Part shown: positions 6,533-11,819 of the stretch, in pieces
Numbering within the stretch: position 1 is the stretch's first letter
Layout of the letters: the number at the start of each line of letters is the position of its first letter
Assembly: GCA_002415895.1 (NCBI GenBank)
Contig: DIAV01000112.1
Location: forward strand, 1 to 11,819
DNA length: 11,819 nucleotides
Reading direction: 5' to 3'
Origin: Anaerolineales bacterium UBA5069
Lineage (GTDB): Bacteria; Chloroflexota; Anaerolineae; Caldilineales; Caldilineaceae
Position numbers and translations under genes: made by a program
Notes under the pieces: model-generated
What the model was told of the DNA's origin: nothing
What the model saw: the letters and a program-made list of their open reading frames with translations, nothing else
Database searches by the model: none

Positions 6533-6546
6533 GCATTTACAAATGC
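6533..6546. promoter_or_regulatory. 14-bp palindrome upstream of IF-1
   Basis: GCATTT and AAATGC are exact arms around a 2-nt centre, ending 37 bases before the IF-1 start codon, with GTTTGCAT immediately next to it. No clear sigma-70 promoter was found between bS21 and IF-1 (6497-6639). The site may lie in the leader of a shared transcript. Confidence 0.35.
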
Positions 6547-6639
6547 GTTTGCATCGTTGCCCGTTGACAGCACAACCGCGGGATTTACGACTTGTCAGCG
6601 CGACCTGCGCGCATGCTGCGCACTAAACCACTGCGCAAC

Positions 6640-6825
6640 CTATTCGCGAGGGGGGCGCTGTGACTTCCGAATTGCCTTTTGGCGCTTGATGCGGCGCACT
6701 TCACTCTTGGGAGTAAACCACCTCTTCTGCCGCACTATGGGCAGAATGCGCGCTTCAGCGACAGACTTGCGGAAGCGCTTGAGAATGCTGTCCTGGGATT
6801 CACCCGGGCGCAGTTCGACACTCAT
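6640..6825 (-). CDS. rpsU: small ribosomal subunit protein bS21
   Basis: The 61-residue, strongly basic protein matches bS21: an N-terminal MSVELRPGESQDSILKRFRKSV, then a central WFTPKSEVRRIKRQKA-type helix and a basic tail. bS21 is a late-assembling 30S protein near the anti-Shine-Dalgarno end of 16S rRNA. The ATG at 6825 is preceded by a purine-rich GGAGAGGGGGTGA, about 6 bases away. The gene lies between the S1-like gene and IF-1 in the same direction. No promoter is evident between the upstream hairpin (6908-6941) and the start, so expression may depend on readthrough or on the weak promoter at 6975-7004. Confidence 0.88.
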   Translation of the reverse strand: MSVELRPGESQDSILKRFRKSVAEARILPIVRQKRWFTPKSEVRRIKRQKAIRKSQRPPRE

Positions 6826-6907
6826 GAAAATTCACCCCCTCTCCGTTAAGAGTCTCTGGAAGCGGAGCGTCCCATTGCCACCCACGGTGACAGGGCGCCG
6901 CCCACCC

Positions 6908-6941
6908 AAACAACAAACCTGCCTGGGACTTCCAAGCAGGT
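6908..6941 (-). terminator. intrinsic terminator or attenuator between the S1-like gene and bS21
   Basis: On the minus strand ACCTGCTTGG pairs with CCAGGCAGGT (one G-T wobble) around a 5-nt loop and is followed by TTGTTGTTT. It lies 122 bases after the S1-like stop and 83 bases before the bS21 start. If the weak promoter at 6975-7004 is real, the hairpin would be in the bS21 leader and act as an attenuator. Confidence 0.65.
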
Positions 6942-6974
6942 CTGTATCTTCCTGTTGGGCACCCCAGACAGACA

Positions 6975-7004
6975 ATGTTAACACACGCTCTCTGGAGTAG
7001 CCAA
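6975..7004 (-). promoter_or_regulatory. possible weak promoter for bS21/IF-1
   Basis: TTGGCT (7004-6999) and TAACAT (6980-6975) are 18 bp apart, each matching consensus at four of six positions. Transcription would start near 6968, upstream of the hairpin at 6908-6941. The support is weak. Confidence 0.25.
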
Positions 7005-7063
7005 AACCGGCCCATGCCAAACGCCACACACTGTTGCCACGCACACAATCATAGGGCAGCGTG

Positions 7064-8542
7064 TCAGGCTTCGCTTTCCGGCGTTGCATCAACCTCCGGC
7101 GTTGCGTCGGCCACGCCATCGGCCACACCTTCAGCCACACCTTCAGCCACATCTGCAGCTGCACTGTCAGCCAGCGCTTCGGGCATGGTGGCGGCGGCTG
7201 ATTCAGAGACACCCGTCATCGGTTCACTGGCCGCTTCGGGCACGTCCGCCAGCAAAGCCTCGGGCTCCGTGGACGAGTAGGAATCACTGTCGCCTTCCGG
7301 CTGCACGGCATCTGCGGGTGCAACACCTGCAGAGGCCGCCGCTTCGCCCACTACATCGGCTGGCTCGTCCGCTGCCACATCCTCAGCCTGCTCGCTCTGC
7401 CGCCGGCTCAGACCAATGCGCTGGCGCTTGGCGTCAATGCGCAGAATCTTGGCGTGCACAACATCACCCGAATGCACGGCCTTGAGCGGTTCGGCAACGG
7501 TAATGTCAGTCAGTTCGCTAATGTGGATGAGCCCTTCAATGCCCGGTTCGATCTGGGCAAAGGCGCCAAATTCAACCAGGCGTGTAATGGTGACGTCAAC
7601 CGTCTGGCCCACTTCATAGCGCTTTTCCACAGTTTCCCACGGGTTGGCCATGACGCGCTTGCGGCTGAGACCAATGCGCTGGTTCTCAGGATCAAGCCGA
7701 ATCACCTGCACCTCAACCATCTGGCCCACATCCAGCGCCTCGCGCGGATGGCTGATGGGCGTCCAGCCGATTTCGCTCACGTGGAGGAGGCCATCGGCCC
7801 CGCCCAGGTCGACAAAAGCGCCAAAGGGGCGCAGGCTGCGCACTTCGCCGTTGATCACATCACCCACGTGCAGGGTGCGGAAGAGTTCTTCCTTGCGTCC
7901 GGCGCGGTATTCGCGCTCGGCCAGCATTTGCGACATCACGAGGCGGCGGCGCTTCTTGTCAACCTCAATCACCTTGAGGCGCATCATATCGCCAATCCGC
8001 TTCTCAAACTCGGCCTGGCGCTGCTCCTCAGGAATATTGCGAGGCATGTCCACAATGTGCGAGGCAGGCACAAAGCCGCGCAAGCGGTTGAACTCCACCG
8101 TAAGCCCGCCCTTGTTATAGCCCACCACCTTGTGCCCGGTGGTCTCGCCACTATCAAGCAGATCCTGTGCGATGATCCAGTCGCGCTGCTGGAGCGCGTC
8201 GGCAATGCTCAACTGGAAGATGCCGTCGTCGTCAATCTGCTTGCTAACGACGACATCAATTTCGTCACCCACCTGCAAACCCTTGACAAACTCGGGGTCG
8301 AGTTTATTCAGGTCTGCCTGGGGAACGACGCCGTCGCGCTTGCTGCCGATGTCGACAACCAGTTCCGACGAATGAATTTCAACAATGGTGCCCGTGCGCA
8401 GTTCGCCACGGTCCGGCTGCTCCATGGAAACATCTTTGTCCAGAAACTGCTCAAAGAGCTCCAGGTCTGCCGCCTGTTGTTGCGCTTCGGATTGACCGCC
8501 GGTCTGCCCGTTTGCCTGTGCCGTGTCCGACATAGAAACCAA
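7064..8542 (-). CDS. rpsA: S1-domain RNA-binding protein (ribosomal protein bS1-like)
   Basis: The 492-residue protein has four S1 OB-fold domains at about 46-115, 131-205, 224-296 and 309-383. The last two are canonical (RPFGAFVDLGGADGLLHVSE; VEFGAFAQIEPGIEGLIHISE). The domain count matches the shorter bS1 proteins of many bacteria, against six in E. coli. It should bind mRNA on the 30S subunit and help translation initiation. Residues 384-492 form an acidic Ala/Val/Glu-rich tail, probably disordered, with tandem repeats. I take the TTG at 8542 as start because AAGGTGG lies 5 bases upstream; the ATG at 8533, three codons in, is the alternative but would be 14 bases from that site. It has a strong promoter (8649-8677) and a leader of about 100 nt, and precedes bS21 and IF-1. 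Confidence 0.88.
   Translation of the reverse strand: MVSMSDTAQANGQTGGQSEAQQQAADLELFEQFLDKDVSMEQPDRGELRTGTIVEIHSSELVVDIGSKRDGVVPQADLNKLDPEFVKGLQVGDEIDVVVSKQIDDDGIFQLSIADALQQRDWIIAQDLLDSGETTGHKVVGYNKGGLTVEFNRLRGFVPASHIVDMPRNIPEEQRQAEFEKRIGDMMRLKVIEVDKKRRRLVMSQMLAEREYRAGRKEELFRTLHVGDVINGEVRSLRPFGAFVDLGGADGLLHVSEIGWTPISHPREALDVGQMVEVQVIRLDPENQRIGLSRKRVMANPWETVEKRYEVGQTVDVTITRLVEFGAFAQIEPGIEGLIHISELTDITVAEPLKAVHSGDVVHAKILRIDAKRQRIGLSRRQSEQAEDVAADEPADVVGEAAASAGVAPADAVQPEGDSDSYSSTEPEALLADVPEAASEPMTGVSESAAATMPEALADSAAADVAEGVAEGVADGVADATPEVDATPESEA
7110..7157 (-). repeat. 12-bp tandem repeat (4 copies) in the S1 tail
   Basis: Units of the form GCCACACCTTCA on the plus strand occur at 7110-7121, 7122-7133, 7134-7145 and 7146-7157; the middle two are identical and the outer two diverged. 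They encode the peptide series VADG/VAEG/VAEG/VAD in the disordered tail. Copy number is likely to vary between strains. Confidence 0.8.
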
Positions 8543-8648
8543 TTACCCCACCTTCTTCCCGAGAGTTTACGTCTCTGCATTGTGCCGAAAAGCCATCCCG
8601 GCGCAATCAATGCAGCGGCGCAGGACATTCGATTAGTGTCCAGATTGA

Positions 8649-8677
8649 ATTGTAACAGTCACCGGAGTGGCTGTCAA
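8649..8677 (-). promoter_or_regulatory. strong sigma-70 promoter of the S1-like gene
   Basis: On the minus strand TTGACA (8677-8672) and TACAAT (8654-8649) are separated by 17 bp. Transcription should start near 8642, leaving a leader of about 100 nt. The spacer region holds an imperfect dyad (CAGCCAC and GTGACTG, six of seven positions paired). Confidence 0.8.
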
Positions 8678-8844
8678 GCAATTTTTGTGGTATTTGCACC
8701 CATACCGCTGCCTTTACGTTTTGCCGACGATGCAAATTTATGCAATTTGCATACAACGCAACAACGATTTATGGATGCTTGCGCGTTTCTTACCCTACAC
8801 CACGCAATCACAGGCGAAATGTAGCCTGGGCTGCACTGCTGTTG
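8678..8844. other. AT-richer intergenic region between the S1-like and DUF4129 genes
   Basis: This stretch lies downstream of the DUF4129 stop and upstream of the S1 promoter, and is clearly lower in GC than its surroundings. It contains the 23-bp palindrome at 8730-8752 and a small inverted repeat GGTAT/ATACC (8689-8706). I see no convincing terminator for the DUF58/DUF4129 operon and no coding sequence. Confidence 0.5.
8730..8752. promoter_or_regulatory. 23-bp palindrome upstream of the S1 promoter
   Basis: ATGCAAATT (8730-8738) and AATTTGCAT (8744-8752) are exact 9-bp arms around a 5-nt centre. The centre is about 100 bp upstream of the predicted S1 transcription start. There is no T-tract on either side, so it looks more like a protein-binding site than a terminator. 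Confidence 0.5.
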
Positions 8845-10599
8845 CTAAGCCTGGTCATCCCCGGCCTGCTTGCGGATGGCCTCCTGCAGACGATGCCACT
8901 GTTGCTGCAAAGCGCTCACCTGCTCGGCGTTGGCGTGTGCACCAGCATAGCGCACATCCACAAACGCGTCTGTAATCGCATCCATCGCGGCGGCCTGCGC
9001 GGCGGTTTGCGCGGCGGTTTGCGCCTGATCAGGCTGCTCCCCCTGCGCCGCAGCGGCGCTCGCTGTCTCGCCTGCGTCCACCGCTGCGGTTGTCGCCAAA
9101 CGCTCTGCAAGCCGTGGCGCATAGGCGTAAGGCGTTTCGCCTGGTCGACGGGGCAGCCCCGCCACCTCAGCATTGCTCAATGTAGTCAGATACAAATGAC
9201 GAACTTGCTGATCGGGATCGTTCCACGTGCGCCGCCCAAAGTCAAACCGATTGGCCCGCCCGCGACTCGGCCGGCCCAAATTTCCAGCCAGATTCAGTCT
9301 GCGCTGCACATTCTTGATGGATGCCCGCAAACCCGCCCAGCGGCGCGCCAGCGCCAGCCACAGCCAGTCCAGCCAGGCAAAGCGCACACCCTTGTCGCGC
9401 AGGTAGATGAAGGCTGCATAGGCCACCAGCAGCGCCAGCACAGCCCAGAAGAAAGCGCCCCCTGCCCACGGCGGCAGCACGGGATGGTAGGGCTGCACCT
9501 GGGCCGTTTGCACTGACTGCGTGGCGGGCAGAAGACTCTGCGCAGGCGGCGGCGTTTCCCCGGCAAAGAGCGAGAAGATCCACATCAGCGCTGCACCCAC
9601 CAACCTGTACAGGATGAGTACAAAAGCAAAGAGCACGCTAATCGTCGTGGCCAGAATCGTGCCCAGCAGAAAGGTGCCGCCCAGCGGCAGGAAGAGCGCC
9701 AGCAGCGCCACGCCCCCCACCAGTGCCACCACCTCCCAGGGCCAGCGGCGCGTCACATTGGTCTGCGCGGGCGTCTGCTCCATGGTCCAGCGCGATCGCA
9801 ACTGGGCAAGGCGGCCATGGCTAAGCAGCAGCAACCCCGCCATGAAATAGATGATAATGGGCGCGAGCACGCTCGGTTCCACATCCTGCCGCATAACGCC
9901 GAAGATGCTGGTAAAGGTGAATTCGCGCCGCAGCAGCGCCGCCAGCATGATCATTGTCAGCCCCAGCGTTACCCAGCGAATGGTGAATTCGCTCAGCACG
10001 GCGCCCCGATCCACACCGCCGCCGCGCACCGCTTCATTGGCAAGGCCCGGGCGCGGTTTGCCATGCAGGAATTCGTCGGCGCGCAGTGCAAGCCTGTTGA
10101 AATCGTCGGTCATCTCCACGGCAAAGAACCAGGTCAGGCCGACGATCAATGCGCTGCCCACAAAGAGACCATCCAGCAGAGTGTCGAGGGGACGCATGAA
10201 CATTTGCATCGGGTCGGGCAGATTGCCTGCGACAATCCAGACATAGATGCGCGTGACCGTCAGGAAGAGACCAATTTCGGCGGCGCGGTAGCTCAGCGAG
10301 CGGTAGGCACGCCGCGATGGCTGCGCCAGCACCGTGGTGGTGACAGAACCAACAATGGCGGCAGCGACGGCCAGCAGCGCGACCCCCACAAAGAAGGCGG
10401 GGGCGGTATCGGTGAAGAAACGCGCCATCAGCGTTGTCATCACCAGCGCCAGGCAGCCCACCATAACCACAATGAGCAGGGGGCGCAGAATGGAACCGAG
10501 CCACGACTGATCATACATCTCGCTGGTGCGCAGGGGTGCGGCATCCGGCGCGGATGCGTTCTCCACGTTGGGATTCTGCTCCGGCAATGGCGTACTCAT
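8845..10599 (-). CDS. multi-pass membrane protein with C-terminal DUF4129 domain
   Basis: The 584-residue protein has a Pro/Asn-rich N-terminus and hydrophobic segments near 40-60, 67-91, 105-124, 140-161, 207-224, 242-261, 290-345 and 381-401. The C-terminal region (about 466-572) reads RHLYLTTLSNAEVAGLPRR, PGETPYAYAPRLAE and ITDAFVDVRYAG...W, the pattern of DUF4129. That domain is commonly encoded beside MoxR ATPase, DUF58 and transglutaminase-like genes, and its role is unknown. Here no transglutaminase domain is fused. An Ala/Gln-rich repeat (tandem AAQT) interrupts the domain between its two halves. The ATG at 10599 overlaps the TGA of the DUF58 gene as ATGA, and AAGGTG lies about 8 bases upstream inside that gene, so the two are likely translationally coupled. 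Confidence 0.82.
   Translation of the reverse strand: MSTPLPEQNPNVENASAPDAAPLRTSEMYDQSWLGSILRPLLIVVMVGCLALVMTTLMARFFTDTAPAFFVGVALLAVAAAIVGSVTTTVLAQPSRRAYRSLSYRAAEIGLFLTVTRIYVWIVAGNLPDPMQMFMRPLDTLLDGLFVGSALIVGLTWFFAVEMTDDFNRLALRADEFLHGKPRPGLANEAVRGGGVDRGAVLSEFTIRWVTLGLTMIMLAALLRREFTFTSIFGVMRQDVEPSVLAPIIIYFMAGLLLLSHGRLAQLRSRWTMEQTPAQTNVTRRWPWEVVALVGGVALLALFLPLGGTFLLGTILATTISVLFAFVLILYRLVGAALMWIFSLFAGETPPPAQSLLPATQSVQTAQVQPYHPVLPPWAGGAFFWAVLALLVAYAAFIYLRDKGVRFAWLDWLWLALARRWAGLRASIKNVQRRLNLAGNLGRPSRGRANRFDFGRRTWNDPDQQVRHLYLTTLSNAEVAGLPRRPGETPYAYAPRLAERLATTAAVDAGETASAAAAQGEQPDQAQTAAQTAAQAAAMDAITDAFVDVRYAGAHANAEQVSALQQQWHRLQEAIRKQAGDDQA
8987..9022 (-). repeat. 12-bp tandem repeat (3 copies) in the DUF4129 gene
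   Basis: Units at 8987-8998, 8999-9010 and 9011-9022 follow GCGGCGGTTTGC on the plus strand; the last two are identical and the first differs at two bases. They encode the AAQT/AAQA series in the low-complexity segment of the DUF4129 region and remain in frame. Confidence 0.8.
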
Positions 10600-11792
10600 G
10601 GTGCAACACCTTCGCTCACGTTCTGCAAGTCCTTCTCCCACTGCACAGCATGGAAAGCAATGCCCAGCTTGCGCGCCTTCCCGGCCAGTGTCGTGGCTTC
10701 CAACTGGTCATCACAGAGCAGCAGTGTCACGGTGGTGCCGCGGCGGATGGCCTGATGCAGCACCCAAAGCAGTTCCTCCTGCACGTGGGGTGTCACCACG
10801 ACGAGCGCCGTACCCCATTCGAGCAGCGCCAATTGGGGGGCCAGCCATTCGGCCAGCGGAGGCCCTTCCTCCCAAAGCTGGGCGCGCGCCAACGTGCTGA
10901 GGAGCGCGATGAGCTGCCCCTGCCCGCTGCGCGGCTTGAGGGGCGGCGGCGGCGCGCCCGTTGCGGCATCCAGCGCGCTGCAAAGCAGGCCCACGGGCTG
11001 GCGCGTACCTGCAATGTAGCCCGCGACTGAGGCCGCAACGCTCACGGCCCACTCGCTGGTTCCAACAACGTAGCGCCCCTTGTAGGCGCTGCGCGCCATG
11101 TCGAGCGCCACCACAACATTAAGCCCAATGCCCGGCTGAAACTTCTTCACCAGCAGCGTATCGGCGTGGGCGCTGGCCTTCCAGTGGATGCGGCGCGTGC
11201 TGTCGCCGCCTGTGTAGGCGCGCACGCCGCTCAGGCGCGCCGGGTCTTCATCAAGGCGGGGGCGCGTGGTGCTGCCGCCCAGTGCCAGGCGGCTGGGCAA
11301 GCCCAACTGCTCCAGCGGCACGATCAACGGGTAGACGGTGACGTGGCGGAGGTCGCTCTCTTCCCAACGCGCCTCGCTAAAGCCAAAGAGATCGCCCGTG
11401 CGCAGGCTTAGCGGCCCCAGGGCGTAGTAGCCGCGCCGCTTGCACGCGAGCATATAGGTGTGTTCGGTTGTGGCGCGCCCGGCAACACTCAGCGCCACCT
11501 TGTATTCGGAGATGTCTTTCAGATCAAGCGGCACGCGCTCTTCCAGCCGCAGCCAGGGAATGGGCAGGCGGCTCTCATTGGTAATGGCGACACGCACAGG
11601 GATGCTTTGGCCAACGAAGGCGTGGTCCAGAAAATGGCGCGACACTGTCAGGCGGCGCACGCTGCGCCGCACCGACCATGTGGTGTAGAGCCAGACGCCC
11701 CCCACCACATAGACAAGATAGTAGACCCAGTCCATGCGCAGCAGCGCCCCAAAGAGGAAGAGGACGAGCAGCGCCCAGAAGATGCTTGGCAT
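10596..11792 (-). CDS. DUF58 domain protein
   Basis: The 398-residue protein opens with two membrane helices (4-19 and 23-39), then a beta-rich region with the family motif CKRRGYYALGPLSLRTGDLFGF (117-138). The DUF58 signature follows at 187-218: RLSGVRAYTGGDSTRRIHW then KASAHADTLLVKKF. The last part has a von Willebrand A-like layout beginning LNVVVALDMARS, where the usual DxSxS metal site is degraded to DMARS. Proteins of this family are commonly encoded with a MoxR ATPase and are thought to act in envelope or protein-complex assembly. The MoxR gene would lie upstream, past the right edge. The ATG at 11792 has no ribosome site in the 27 visible upstream bases. The stop overlaps the DUF4129 start by four bases. 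Confidence 0.9.
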   Translation of the reverse strand: MPSIFWALLVLFLFGALLRMDWVYYLVYVVGGVWLYTTWSVRRSVRRLTVSRHFLDHAFVGQSIPVRVAITNESRLPIPWLRLEERVPLDLKDISEYKVALSVAGRATTEHTYMLACKRRGYYALGPLSLRTGDLFGFSEARWEESDLRHVTVYPLIVPLEQLGLPSRLALGGSTTRPRLDEDPARLSGVRAYTGGDSTRRIHWKASAHADTLLVKKFQPGIGLNVVVALDMARSAYKGRYVVGTSEWAVSVAASVAGYIAGTRQPVGLLCSALDAATGAPPPPLKPRSGQGQLIALLSTLARAQLWEEGPPLAEWLAPQLALLEWGTALVVVTPHVQEELLWVLHQAIRRGTTVTLLLCDDQLEATTLAGKARKLGIAFHAVQWEKDLQNVSEGVAP

Positions 11793-11796
11793 AGTT

Positions 11797-11819
11797 GTCG
11801 GGTGGTCGGGTGTCGGGTG
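11797..11819. repeat. short G-rich tandem repeat in front of the DUF58 gene (continues past the edge)
   Basis: Three adjoining units, GTCGGGTG (11797-11804), GTCGGGT (11805-11811) and GTCGGGTG (11812-11819), begin 4 bases upstream of the DUF58 start codon and run off the window. The plus strand holds three GGG tracts; a fourth beyond the edge would allow a G-quadruplex. Confidence 0.65.

Noticed and set aside
7110..7157. CRISPR-like array
   Set aside because: The repeats are 12 bp without spacers and keep the reading frame of the S1 tail.
7454..8824. Plus-strand open frame (456 codons) opposite the S1-like gene
   Set aside because: It mirrors the S1 domains codon by codon, has no family resemblance, and runs through the S1 promoter and leader.
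9817..10755. Plus-strand open frame (312 codons) opposite the DUF4129 and DUF58 genes
   Set aside because: It crosses the junction of two well-supported minus-strand genes and is His/Gln/Arg-rich without motifs.

Overview
The window is GC-rich bacterial chromosome with densely packed genes, mostly on the minus strand. It contains no mobile element, CRISPR array or RNA gene that I can recognise. The gene types suggest a Chloroflexota-like bacterium, perhaps of the Anaerolineae/Caldilineae type: a GT39-type membrane glycosyltransferase with a long beta-rich tail, a DUF58/DUF4129 pair, a four-domain S1 protein and a phasin-like protein. That placement is inferred from gene style and was not tested.

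Layout, left to right. Positions 1-474 (minus) hold the 5' part of a phasin-like (polyhydroxyalkanoate granule) protein. Its upstream region has a near-consensus sigma-70 promoter (658-686) with two matching palindromic operator boxes, one in the -35/-10 spacer and one at the expected start of transcription. Positions 731-4661 (minus) hold a thioredoxin-fold protein without CxxC, a 956-residue GT-C glycosyltransferase and a small DUF2087 protein. Positions 4893-6130 (plus) hold a DtxR/MntR-type metal regulator followed 20 bases later by a Nudix hydrolase. They are driven by an exact TTGACA-N17-TATAAT promoter and end at a strong, probably bidirectional terminator (6157-6189).

Positions 6275-8542 (minus) form a translation cluster: an S1-like RNA-binding protein, ribosomal protein bS21 and initiation factor IF-1. 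A terminator-like hairpin lies between S1 and bS21, and the S1 gene has a strong promoter (8649-8677). Positions 8845-11792 (minus) hold a DUF58 protein and a DUF4129 membrane protein whose genes overlap by ATGA, the usual partners of a MoxR-type ATPase that would lie beyond the right edge.

Most of the content is housekeeping or cell-envelope. I see no convincing new multi-gene system. The most distinctive signals are the operator-embedded phasin promoter, the Asn/Gly-rich insertion in the FeoA-like domain of the metal regulator, the repeated beta-sandwich modules behind the glycosyltransferase, and the unusual S1-bS21-IF-1 grouping with shared ATGCAAA-type palindromes upstream.
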